A program made the translations under genes and the position numbers. Under the pieces are notes generated by a model. The model searched no databases, was not told the origin of the DNA, and saw nothing but the letters and a program-made list of their open reading frames with translations. Positions 1-9,645 of a stretch of 64,000 nucleotides of DNA are shown piece by piece (the stretch's first letter is position 1; each line of letters opens with the position of its first letter). This DNA is from Notamacropus eugenii (lineage: Eukaryota > Chordata > Mammalia > Diprotodontia > Macropodidae), in contig NC_092872.1 in assembly GCF_028372415.1 (NCBI RefSeq), positions 388,328,853 through 388,392,852 of the forward strand. Reading direction: 5' to 3'.

Positions 1-2215
1 AATTTTTGTCCCCAAAACTTGGATCTTTGTGTTTATCTAACACTAAGTTACTATGGTAATGTTGTAATGTATTGTGTACCTAATCTATTCCACTCATCCA
101 CCACTCTATTTCTTAGCCAGTACCAAATTGTTTTGATGATTACCACTTTATAATACAGTTTGAAATCTGGTATGGCTAAGCCACCTTTCTTCCTACTTTT
201 TTTTTTTACTGATTCCCTTGACATTCTTGCAGTTTTGTTCTTTCAGGTGAATTTTACTAAGTTTTTCATGGTTCTGTAAAATAATTTTTGGTAGGTTTTT
301 TTTTTTGGTATGGTGCTGAATAAGTAAATTAATTTAGATAGAATTGTCATTTTTATTATATTGACTCAGCATACCCATGAGCAATTAATAATTTTTCTAT
401 TATTTAGATCTGACTTTATTTGTGTAAAAAATGTTCTGTAAATTTGTTGATATAGTTCCTGGGTTTGTCTTGGCAGGTAGACTCCCAAGTATTTTTTATT
501 GTCTTTGCTTATTTTAAATGGAATTTCTCTTTCTATCTCTTACTTCTAGATTTTGCAGGTAATATGTAGAAATGCCAATAATTTATGTGGGTTGATTTTG
601 TATCTTGCAATTTTGCTAAAATTATTAAATATTTCAACTAGTTTTTTAGTGGATTCTGTAAATATACCATCATATCATCTGCAATGAGTTTTGTTTCTTC
701 ATTGTCTGTTCTAATTTCTTCAATTTCTTTTTCCTTTATTATTGCTTCAGCTAGCATGTTTAGTACAATATTGAATAATAGTGCCAATAATGGACATCCT
801 TGCCTCATCCCTCATCTTACTGGGAAGTCTTCTAACTTATCCCCATTACAGATGATGCTTGCTGATAGTTTTAGATAGATATTACTTATCATTTTAAGGA
901 AAGCCCCATTTATTTCTATGCTCTTCAGTGTTTTTGATAGAAATGGGTGTCGTATTTTGTCAAGAGTTTCTTCTGCATCTGTTGAAATAATGATACGATT
1001 TCTGTTGGTTATATTATTGATGTGGTCAATTATGCTGATAATTTTTTCTAATATCGAACCAGCCCTGTCTTTCTTGTATGAATTCCATCTGGTCACAGTT
1101 TATGATCCTTGTGGTATATTGCTGTAATCTCTTTGCTATCTTTATTTAAAATTTTTGCATCAATATTCATTAGGACAATTAGTCTATTTTTTTCTTTCTC
1201 TGTTTTGACTCTTCCTGGTTATATGACACCATATTTGTGTCATAAAAGGAATTTGGTAGGACTCCTTTTTCACCTATTTTTCCAAAAAGTTCTTATTTGA
1301 TTTTTAAAATCCTTTTTGAGGTCTGCCAGGAATTCTTTTGGGGGCCTGAGATCAATTAACATTTTTCTTTGAGGCTTTGTATATAGAATCTTTGACTTTG
1401 TTGTCTTTTTTTCAGAGTTTATGTTTGGACTTTCTCTGTCAGCATAGTAACTTTCTGTGGTTAGGTTCTTTTTTGTTGTTTGCCTATTTTTCCAGCCTAT
1501 TTCTTGACTTTCAACTTTATGTTAAAGTTGGGCTCTGTTCCCAAGGTGGAGAGGGCACTGTCTCAAGCTTCAGGTTTTTTTGTGTAACTGCTTTCAGAGT
1601 TAATTCTGGGGGTCTTCAGGTTTTTGGTTCTTTCAAGGTGGAATGATGTAAGAAGATGTGTGATCACTGCTCTCATAACCTTTACTCTGATCTATCAGTG
1701 CCTACAAAGTACTCTTTTCCACCCTGGAACTGTGACCAGGGTCTCCACTCCCTGCAGCTGCAAGCTCTGGGGTGCTAGTATTTCACTTTGCCCTGGAACT
1801 GTGACCCAAGACTGCAACCCAGATCCATGTATGGACAGTGCAACAGAGTCTTCTACCCAGTGCCAGCAAAGAGACTACTATATTCTCTTTCTGGTTGTCC
1901 AACAGCACTCCTCTCTGTGGACTGAGAGCTCTGGCAGCAGCTGCTGATTCAGTTGCCCCCAAGATCTACTTCTGGCTTGCCAACATAGCCTGCCTTGAAC
2001 TACACTCCACTTTCACCCTGGTGTGACAGACCTTTCCTGCCAACCTTCTAAGTTGTCTTCAGCTGGAAAACTTTTTACCACACCCTTCTATTGGTTCTGC
2101 ACTCCAGAATTCGTCTTGAGCCATTATTTTAAAGTTGTTTGGAGGGGATTTGGGGGAGCTCATGTAAGTCCTTGCCTTTTCTCCATCATCTTAGCACTAT
2201 CTTCCTCTACCCTGC
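1..2215 (-). mobile_element. L1 element, internally deleted, runs off left edge
   Basis: Antisense L1. Minus-strand reading gives reverse-transcriptase sequence (812-1096: STDAEETLDKIRHPF, the classic DAEKAFDKIQHPF region, then ICNGDKLEDFPVR), with downstream ORF2 continuing past position 1. Near 1300 the sequence switches to 5' UTR/N-terminal ORF1, with most of ORF1 and the ORF2 endonuclease absent. The 5' end is near 2190-2215 (AAGATGATGGAGAAAAG on the minus strand). The 5' UTR has a repeated CCCTGGAACTGTGACC unit (1722-1741 and 1791-1806). Confidence 0.8.
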
Positions 2216-2254
2216 CCTCCCCCCAAAATATTAATAGTTCAGTTTAAACTTAAA

Positions 2255-2440
2255 AGTCTGTCATGCATTTTTGCATAGCCCTGGATATAACCCACACCAA
2301 CAAAAACTCTTTAAATTTAAAAAAAAATAAATTTAAATTTAATTTTAGTTTAAAATTCCATTTTAAAAATCTTAAGGTTAGCAATTTTTTGAGTGTAAAT
2401 GGGTGCTAAGATCAAAAAGTGTGAGAATCATTGGTCTAGT
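2255..2440 (+). mobile_element. hAT/Charlie-like fragment, one end
   Basis: AT-rich stretch ending AAAAAGTGTGAGAATCATTGGTCTAG, which resembles the terminal inverted repeat of mammalian hAT-Charlie elements. The other end was not identified. Confidence 0.35.
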
Positions 2441-2599
2441 CCAGACCTTTGAAGGCTACAAGGTCTTCCTAAATTGGAACTGAATAGATACAGCATTTAT
2501 TGGCTAGTCTGAATGGCAATGTTGCCACAGTGACTTCTCTTGTAATATCAAGTAATTAAAGTAATACTAACCTATGTTCGTATTAACTAACACAGTGCA

Positions 2600-2650
2600 T
2601 ATGTTTTATATATATATATATATAATATATATCATACTATATATAATAGT
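2600..2650. repeat. (TA)n simple repeat
   Basis: Alternating TATATA tract interrupted by CATAC, in AT-rich DNA. Confidence 0.85.
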
Positions 2651-2689
2651 ATAACCTATGCCACTGCTGGGGGCATATGGAACGATCTC

Positions 2690-2930
2690 TTGGACTCAGC
2701 CACTGAGGATCTCATCTTCAAAATGAGGCAGTTGGACTAGATGATTTATAAGACCTCTTCCAGTTCTAAATTTATGATCCTATAATCTGTTATCCAATGA
2801 TTCTGCATTAGCTGGTTGAGTGACCTGAAGTAAATCATTTCACCTTGCTGGGCCTCAGTTTCCTCATCTTCAGAATCATAGGATCATAAATTTAGAGTAG
2901 CAAATGATCTTAGAAGTCATCTCATATGAA
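2690..2930 (+). repeat. MIR-type SINE fragments
   Basis: Contains GGCCTCAGTTTCCTCATCTTC and AAATGAGGCAGTTGGACTAG, the core of therian MIR-related SINEs. Two partial copies run head to tail. Confidence 0.65.
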
Positions 2931-2934
2931 CTGA

Positions 2935-3640
2935 GGCTGTCTCAATATGTGGCTTGAAGAAAGGCAGAAATAAATACATCTCTAGCTTTTATTCTTCCCA
3001 TCCTTCTCTAAAGGAATCTTCCATTCCTGCCAGGAAAGGAAGCAAGACATTGGGATGAAAGGGAACGCACTCGGATCTCCTTAGATAGAGGGCACCAGGC
3101 AATCTATATGTTCCCTTAAATATTAGTCCAGGTGATATAGTTTTCAGATGCAAGTTAAACTACAGATCAATATTCATTCATGGGGAAAGGACCCCCAGGC
3201 TCAACTTCCTTCTCACCAAATACCAGTTCCACAATGATCATAAAAATAGAATAGAGCAAAGAAACCATTTATCTAAATCAATAGCAAAACAGAAGTCAGA
3301 GAAGATATGCATATGAAAATATATAACCGACAGCACGGAATGAAGGATCTCTTCCATTGGGAGCAAAAGTATTGAGATACTATCAGCCAACAGAGAGAGT
3401 CCCAGAGATCATCCAAGGGAAAAATTCCCTGAAGTCGAGTTTGACAAGCTGAGGATAGGAACATGATGGAGACTGCCAATTCCTGTCACATCAGCTTCTT
3501 CCCAGGGTCTTCCTTTCATATGCTTGAAGAGAGGGTTGGAATACCACCTGTCTTCTTTCTGGATGCTGGAGGGCAGAAGCCTTTAAAGAAACCAGATAAC
3601 CCAGACAGAATGAAGAGTCTGGATTCCTTGCCTTTTCCAC
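2935..3640 (+). mobile_element. Long-TIR DNA transposon, copy 1 (right end missing)
   Basis: 2935-3127 matches the left inverted repeat of the copy at 14037-15166 (GCTTGAAG..GGCAGAA, ACATCTCTA, CCATTCCTGCCAGGA, CTTAGATAGAG, TTCCCTTAAATATT). 3127-3640 matches its interior in the same order (ACCAGTTCCA, TAGCAAAACAGAA, CCATTGGGAGCAA, GGAACATGATGGAG, TCCCAGGGTCTTCC). The right inverted repeat is absent where L1 sequence begins. There is no coding capacity. Confidence 0.75.
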
Positions 3641-4090
3641 TTTAAAAAAAATTATTTTATTTTCAATTTAAGAAATAAAGCATTTCTATAACATAGTACA
3701 ACAAAAAGGATGATTGTACATGAAACTGAAAATCTGCTATGCAGAACTTGCTATTCCTTTCAAATATACAGCGAAATTATCATGCAATTATTTTTTCTTC
3801 CCTACCCTTCCTCTCCCTAGAATGGCTACCATTTGACACAAATAGGTGTGTGTATGTATGTATGCATGTATATATGTATATGGGTATATATCTGTGTGTA
3901 AAATTATTCTATGTATACTTCTATTTATCAGTTCTTTCTCTGGATGCAGATAGTGTCTTCATATGTTCTTTATGGTTGATTTGGGTATTTATAATAATCA
4001 AAATAACTCATTCATTCAAAGACATTCTTAAAACAATATTGCTATTACTACAAACAATGTTCCCTTAATTGAACTCATTTTCCACTCTTG
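3641..4090 (-). mobile_element. L1 3' end fragment
   Basis: T-rich start followed by antisense L1 3' sequence of the kind also seen at 15955 and 22600 (TATTTTCAATTTAAG; TTCTCTGGATGCAGATAGTG; ATGTTCTTTATGGTTG). A TATG-rich stretch lies at 3846-3895. Confidence 0.6.
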
Positions 4091-4319
4091 ACAACTCCAC
4101 ATTGCCCCTCATGCCAACATGGGTCACTGATCTCTGCCAATAAGGAGAGAGTCTCATGCCAATTGGCTTTGGGATTCAGGTTATGCATGTAAGTCCCTTA
4201 TTTTACAAATAAGGAAAGTGAAGCCAGAGAAGATCTCCCCTAGATCTAAACTTCTATTATTTGTTCAATAGATCTATACTCTTCTGGACTCTACAGTTAG
4301 AAAACACCTGACCCTGTTT

Positions 4320-5330
4320 ATATTTTTTTCAGTGACCTTTGGCTTTATTGTACACAAAATACGTACAAAAATACACCTAGCAGTTCATAGTTAGAATGTG
4401 AATAATAAGCCTCTTAGAAAAAAAAAACAACAACCTTAAATTAATGTACTTTGCCCTTCTTTTCTTTCTTCTTCTTGACTTTTTTTTTAAAAAAGGAAAG
4501 TTAACAGAAGAAGTAAAAATGCTATTTATTCTGTCCAAAGGTCTGTATGGGGGTTGGAAGGAATATGATCTCGTTTGTGTTCTGTTTATCTTAAGAATCC
4601 TGCTTGCTACTATTAACCTGAAAGTGTCTTTGGGGAAAAAAATCCATAAACAATGATTATACCAAAATGAAAGGAGCAAATGGAGTCTGTTTAGAGACCT
4701 TCAAACCTTTCAAGAAAAGGTGCTTTTTTCAAGAGATGGGGCCCCTGGTTGGAGTTGTACATTAAAATATTTCTCTTGTGGCTTCTAAAAGACCATTTAA
4801 GTCAAAATGAACTTTTCTGCGGGGCTGATCATGAAGGTTTCGTTTCTGTCACTGGTTTTCCGCTAGACTCCAATGACTAATAAATATTGTCAAGCCATTC
4901 CTATCCAGAGACTCCCATACAAATGAAAACTACCTTAAATGTCCTCCTTCCCAGCTGCCATCACCCCCAATGTCCCCAGTCCCCCAACCTCAAGCTCTTC
5001 TGTTTAGGTCTCTAGAATCTAACTCCCATTTCATAGAATACTTATTTGTGAAGAAAGATAAAGTCATAACTTCAGTGAACTCCTTCGTGCAAATTCATGT
5101 GTTAAGCAGATTTCATTGTAAAACTGACAGATGTTTTATTATCCCTTTTTGGGAACTTTATTCATATGGAAGGTGTAAGCTACCAACCATTTAATTTTAA
5201 ATATTTCAGTGTCTGTTCTTCGGTTTTCTTTTTTAATGCCTAGGAAGTTAATTCAATGTTAATTTCTCTTTTGTGAACAAGTAATATTTCTTCTCTCTGA
5301 GTAACAGTTGAAGATTCCTCTCCCCACCCC
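4320..5330. other. Repeat-poor interval
   Basis: No SINE, LINE or DNA-transposon sequence was recognised. The open frames here are low-complexity (poly-Lys/Arg from an A/T tract near 4480) and not convincing genes. 4790-4930 is compositionally mixed and could be conserved non-coding DNA. Confidence 0.45.
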
Positions 5331-5414
5331 ACCCCCACAGAACTTTCAAAAAACTGGACAATTAAACATTTCAGATTTAAGATTCATTTAAGATTTAAGC
5401 CTAACCAGTGTGCA

Positions 5415-5510
5415 CCTCCTTCCACTTCTCTGTCTTTCTCTGTGTCTCACAGTCTTTCTCTGTCTCTGTCTCCCCTCCTCCCTCCTTCTCTTTATCTCTC
5501 TGTCTCGCAG

Positions 5511-5545
<35 letters not shown>

Positions 5546-5549
5546 CACA
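5415..5549. repeat. Polypyrimidine tract followed by (AC)n microsatellite
   Basis: CT-rich tract 5415-5508, then (AC)n at 5511-5549 with one GC interruption. Apparent open frames across it on both strands are artefacts of the repeat. Confidence 0.95.
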
Positions 5550-5984
5550 TGCACACCCTTCTCTAGGGTCAAAACATGATTTGGTAAAACCAGAACTGAT
5601 TGACACAACTGAATTTCAGAAATGATTGACAGGAACCTCAGAATCCTTGCTGGACCTCACAAGCAGCTGGCAGATATGCCATAGGGAAGCTCGTAGATTA
5701 CACAACAGGGAGGTTTCCATACAACATGAATTGAAACTGCATGGTTCAGTAGTCATATGTGGATAAAAAGGTTTATTTCTCTACCCACTATGATAATTAT
5801 GGGATGGCATAGAAAAGAATCCTACAGAGGGGTATGGATGGGGTGTGATTATCACTTACTTGAACACTTGACTACTATATTTTACTCTCATAAGCTAGTG
5901 GGAAGGCAAGAGCTCTGCTTTAAAATGCAAACAATCTGGCTTCTAGTTCTGGCTTCTTCCAGGTAGTGGTCTAGGATTTTAGGA

Positions 5985-6188
5985 TCATAGTAACTGGTGA
6001 CACAGTGGATGCAGTATGAATCCCAGAGTCAGGAAGACCTGAGTTCAAATCCTGCCTCAGATATTCACTGTATATTAATGACCAGGTTCATTATCACTTT
6101 CTCTCTCTGGATCTCAGTGTCGTCATTTGCGCAGCGAGGTCGGGTAGACTAGATGATCTGTTTGACCCCATCCAGTCTTAAATATATG
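5985..6188 (+). repeat. MIR/marsupial tRNA-SINE
   Basis: GGTGACACAGTGGATG, GAGTCAGGAAGACCTGAGTTCAAATCCTGCCTCAGATA and a CTCAGTGTCGTCATTTG tail are the marsupial SINE body on the plus strand. The tRNA-like head is not a functional tRNA gene. Confidence 0.85.
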
Positions 6189-6189
6189 A

Positions 6190-6425
6190 TAATAATAATA
6201 GCTAGCGTTTATGCAGTGCTTTGAAGTTTGCAAAGTTTATTATAGATATTTCACCTTATCCTCATGACTACCCTGAATGGAGGTGCTATCATTATCCTTA
6301 TTTCACAGATGAGAAGACTGAGGCAGACAGATATTAATGACTTGCCCAGGATCACACAGCTAGTAAGTATCTGAGGCTGGATTTGAACTCAAGTCCTGAA
6401 ACCTAGTGTTTTTTTGACTGCACTT
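6190..6425 (-). repeat. MIR-related SINE
   Basis: Antisense core: GTTTGCAAAGTTTATTATAG, TTTCACAGATGAGAAGACTGAGGC, GACTTGCCCAGGATCACACAGCTAGTAAGTATCTGAGGCTGGATTTGAAC. It abuts the plus-strand SINE just before it. Confidence 0.85.
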
Positions 6426-6429
6426 AGGT

Positions 6430-7020
6430 TTGAGCAAGGTATTTCACCTTTCTAAATCTATTTCTTATTCTGCAGCATAAGGAAGATAAATTAGATGATT
6501 TCTAAAGACTCTTCCAGATCCAATATTTTCATCTAACTACTGATTTAGGCTGACAACAAGTCAGTGCTAGTCCCATAAGAAATTCAAAGAACCATAGAGT
6601 TAGAAAGGACCTCTGGGTTATTTACTCCTATCCCTACATGGAGCAAGAATCTCCTTTTCTACTTCTCCAACAAGTACTCCTCTTTTATTCTCAAGTGAAA
6701 AGGAATATTTGAGTCATCAGTATTATTTGGAGGATGAGAATAGGGTTAGACGGGGCCCTCTTATTTGGCATCAATGTTTCTAGGGCAGAATGGAAAGTGT
6801 TTAAAAATCTCCCAGTGACTTCCTTGCACCTGGGATAAAATATCACATTCAATTTGAGAACTAGAGGAATCAGACCAGGCTAATAATGTGTATGGCAGTA
6901 ATAGGCCTTCATTATGGAGCATTTTAACTCACACCAGAGAAGGCCCAAGACTTAATATGAGACACCAAGAGTCATGGGGCACAGAGGCAAATAAAGAGAA
7001 CACATACTTGGGACTCAGTT
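6430..7020. other. Unassigned intergenic sequence
   Basis: Contains a short MIR-like stretch at 6580-6650 (AACCATAGAGTTAGAAAGGACCTC). Otherwise I recognise no gene or repeat. Confidence 0.4.
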
Positions 7021-7025
7021 AATAG

Positions 7026-7235
7026 GACACGGGTTCTTAATCTGGAGTCTATGGACCCCCAAAGTGTCTGTAGATAGATTTCAGAGGATACAGCTTTATT
7101 TTTATTAATCTCAAACTGAAATTTTGTATTTCCTTCCATTTATCTTATTCATGTAAAAACATTATTCTGAGAATAATGCTTCACCAGACTGCCAAAGGGT
7201 TCATCACATAAAAAGAATGAAGGACCTCTACATCA
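7026..7235 (+). mobile_element. hAT-type (Tip100-like) short element
   Basis: Starts CACGGGTTCTTAATCTGGAGTCTATGG, continues ATTTCAGAGGATACAG and CTCAAACTGAAATTTTGTATTTCC, and ends CCAGACTGCCAAAGGGTTCAT..GGACCTCTA. The two ends are weakly inverted (GGTTCTT against GGTCCTT). This order matches short hAT elements common in mammals. No clean 8-bp duplication was found. Confidence 0.55.
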
Positions 7236-7259
7236 CAGGGACAGAGGTGAATGATGCTA

Positions 7260-8165
7260 CTTCAGAAAGGCTGCCTTGAACTTACTATACTCAATTTTCC
7301 CAAGTTTTATTGCTACTTGGTATGTGAGATGTCTGCAGCCTTTATTTACTCTACATTAGGGCAGCTTGCTGATGTAGATGAGGGTGTAGTTGCTTTTTTT
7401 TTTCTGGAAAACAGGTAGGTTCTTAGTCAAATGAGGCTAATTAGTGTGCTGTCTTATAACACAGATACAAGGGGATGTTAGGGACTATCTAGTAAATGAA
7501 ACAAGAAAAACAATCAAAACTTCTCTTTCTGTAGTCCTTGACTGAGGCCAGCTTTAAGTTTGACTCAGTTAAGGTTGAGGTAAATAGTTTCAGGTTTCCT
7601 TTTGACCTTTGCATATTCCACTCCTTTATAGCAGACACATACTAAGAATGCAACAGAAACCCCTTCTAGAAGTATAGGAGCAAATAAACGAGGTTTAAAT
7701 AGAGCAGCAAACCCCAAGGGCAGAGATACCAGGCTAGTCGGGGCCCAGTGAGGCCAGGGAGAAAAACTAGAGAGGGAATAGCTTCACTTTGCCCCACAGA
7801 GCTGCAAACAAGTCCACTCAGAAAACAGCAAATCCTGTGCAGGCAGATCACTCCTTAAGTGGATCAATAAGCCAGATAAACCTCCACCTGCTCTCCGTGA
7901 CATTCAGTTTGGCAAAGTGCTGCACTACTTGGCATCAGCTCTCTGCTGAGACCCATTTGTCCTGGGCCTCTCTCATCTCTACCTCTGTTTTCAATCAGCT
8001 TTCATCTCTCATGATCCTTCTTTCCAACTGAGAAAAATTAGACTTCCTATACATCTTAACTTGCTACATGACCTATGAGGTTACACAAACTTAGGATAAG
8101 GAAATTTCTAGAAAAGTTTGGGAGAGCAGGCATGTTCAGAAGAGGGATAAGTTGGCACAAATGAG
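7260..8165. other. Unassigned intergenic sequence
   Basis: No repeat or gene recognised. The open frames on both strands at 7660-8030 overlap each other and match nothing I know. Confidence 0.4.
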
Positions 8166-8179
8166 CCCTATGGATCACA

Positions 8180-8430
8180 GAGAAGAGCTAGGTGATGTAG
8201 TGGATACTATAGTCAGGAAAAATCTGCGTTCAAATCCAGCCTCTGATACTTACTGTCTGTGTGATCCTGGGCAAGTCACCTAACCTCTGTTTTCCTCAGT
8301 TTTCTCACCTTTACAATGGGGATAACAATAGCGCCTACCACCTAGAATAGTCATGAGGAACAAATGAGATATTTGTTAAATGCCTTGCACATAGTAAGCA
8401 CTACACAAAAGTTAGCTGTTTATATTATTA
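8180..8430 (+). repeat. Marsupial MIR/tRNA-SINE
   Basis: GGTGATGTAGTGGATA, TTCAAATCCAGCCTCTGATACTTACTGTCTGTGTGATCCTGGGCAAGTCACCTAACCTCTG and the 3' part AAATGCCTTGCACATAGTAAGCACTA. Confidence 0.85.
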
Positions 8431-8464
8431 TATGAAGACATTAGGGGTTTAAGTTTTTTTTATC

Positions 8465-8690
8465 ATAGAGGTCAAGAAACAGCATTGTACTTGGAACTAC
8501 AAATTAATAGCTAAGAAACTTGATTTTGAATACCAGCTATACCATTTTTTACTTGGCAACCTTGAACTTCCCACATAACTTCTTTGGGCCCCATTTGCTC
8601 ATATGTAAAATGAGGGAGTTGGAATATATGACTTCTAATGTCCCCTCCCAGCTCTAAATTGATGAATTTGGGACATATACCACAGATAAT
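8465..8690 (+). repeat. MIR fragment
   Basis: ACAGCATTGTACTTGGAACTAC, AACTTCTTTGGGCCCC and GTAAAATGAGGGAGTTGGA correspond to the MIR core and 3' end. Confidence 0.65.
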
Positions 8691-8769
8691 TGCTGCTTTG
8701 CACAATATTTTTTTTTTTTACTTTGGTAGCTATGGTTGTTCTGAAGAAAAGGTCATTCTTGGTCATTTA

Positions 8770-8870
8770 TCATTAATAGTAAGCATTTTTATTAAGTACC
8801 TACAGTTTGCCAGGCACTGCGCTAAGTGCTTTACCATTATTATCTCAAATATTTGCCTATCACTATGAAG
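8770..8870 (-). repeat. L2/MIR 3' end fragment
   Basis: AAGCATTTTTATTAAGTACCTACAGTTTGCCAGGCACTGCGCTAAGTGC is the antisense 3' terminus shared by L2 and MIR. Confidence 0.65.
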
Positions 8871-9169
8871 TAAGTAAAACCAATAAAAACTGCTTATAAT
8901 ATAATGTAATATAATATTTATAACAATGTAAATGAAAAGAAATCTTACTCTGAGTAATTGTAGTAACTAATCTTGATCCCAAAGAAAAGATGATGGAATA
9001 TATTTCTCTTGACAGAAAGGTTAGGGATCATAAGGACAGAATGTTGTATGCATTGTCAGACTGTAATATTTGCTTTGTATAACTTGGACTTCAAACTATG
9101 AACACATACACTATAGCTATATAAATAAAACTGCAAAATAATTTTAATTTAAATTAAAAAAGCTGGTGG

Positions 9170-9634
9170 ATATCCATGGTTAGGTTGAGTAAAAATGCTA
9201 ATACTGCTGAAATTAATCTATATATTTACCATAATATCAAAGTATCAAACAGGATTCTTCATAAAAATTAAATAAAACAATAAGAAAATTAGTCTGAAAG
9301 AAGAAAACTTCAAAACTTCCCAGAGAAATTATGAAACAAAAAAATTAAGGAAGGATGGCTTATATGGACACATTTAACTTATACCAAAACCCACTAATTT
9401 TCAAAGCTATCTGGTGTAGGCTTTTTAAAAAATGGAAAACAATATCAATAGAACAGAATGCACAATTTAATCTTATAAAATTGTAGGAAAGTAAAAAATT
9501 CTTATATGTTCATCACATAGATGGAAATATAAAATAGAAAACAGATGAATCACATTATCTTAAAATAAAGAACAATAAAATAACACAACAACCAAAAACC
9601 CTACAACAATACATCCAGAAAAGAAAAAGAATAG
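9170..9634 (+). mobile_element. Old L1, segment 1 of 3
   Basis: Worn L1 ORF2 sense sequence (TACCAAAACCCACTAATTTTCAAAGCTATCTGG, ATGGAAAACAATATCAATAGAACAGAATG). It is cut at 9634 by HAL1 copy A and resumes at 12442. Confidence 0.55.
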
Positions 9635-9645
9635 AAAAATTTCAG

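Noticed and set aside
4377..4679. 100-codon minus-strand frame with Lys/Arg-rich stretch
   Set aside because: The basic run comes from a T-rich tract, the opposite strand is open too, and no domain or splice context is visible.
5388..5625. Open frames on both strands over Cys/Val- or His/Thr-rich peptide
   Set aside because: Translation of an (AC)n microsatellite and CT-rich tract; no coding signal.
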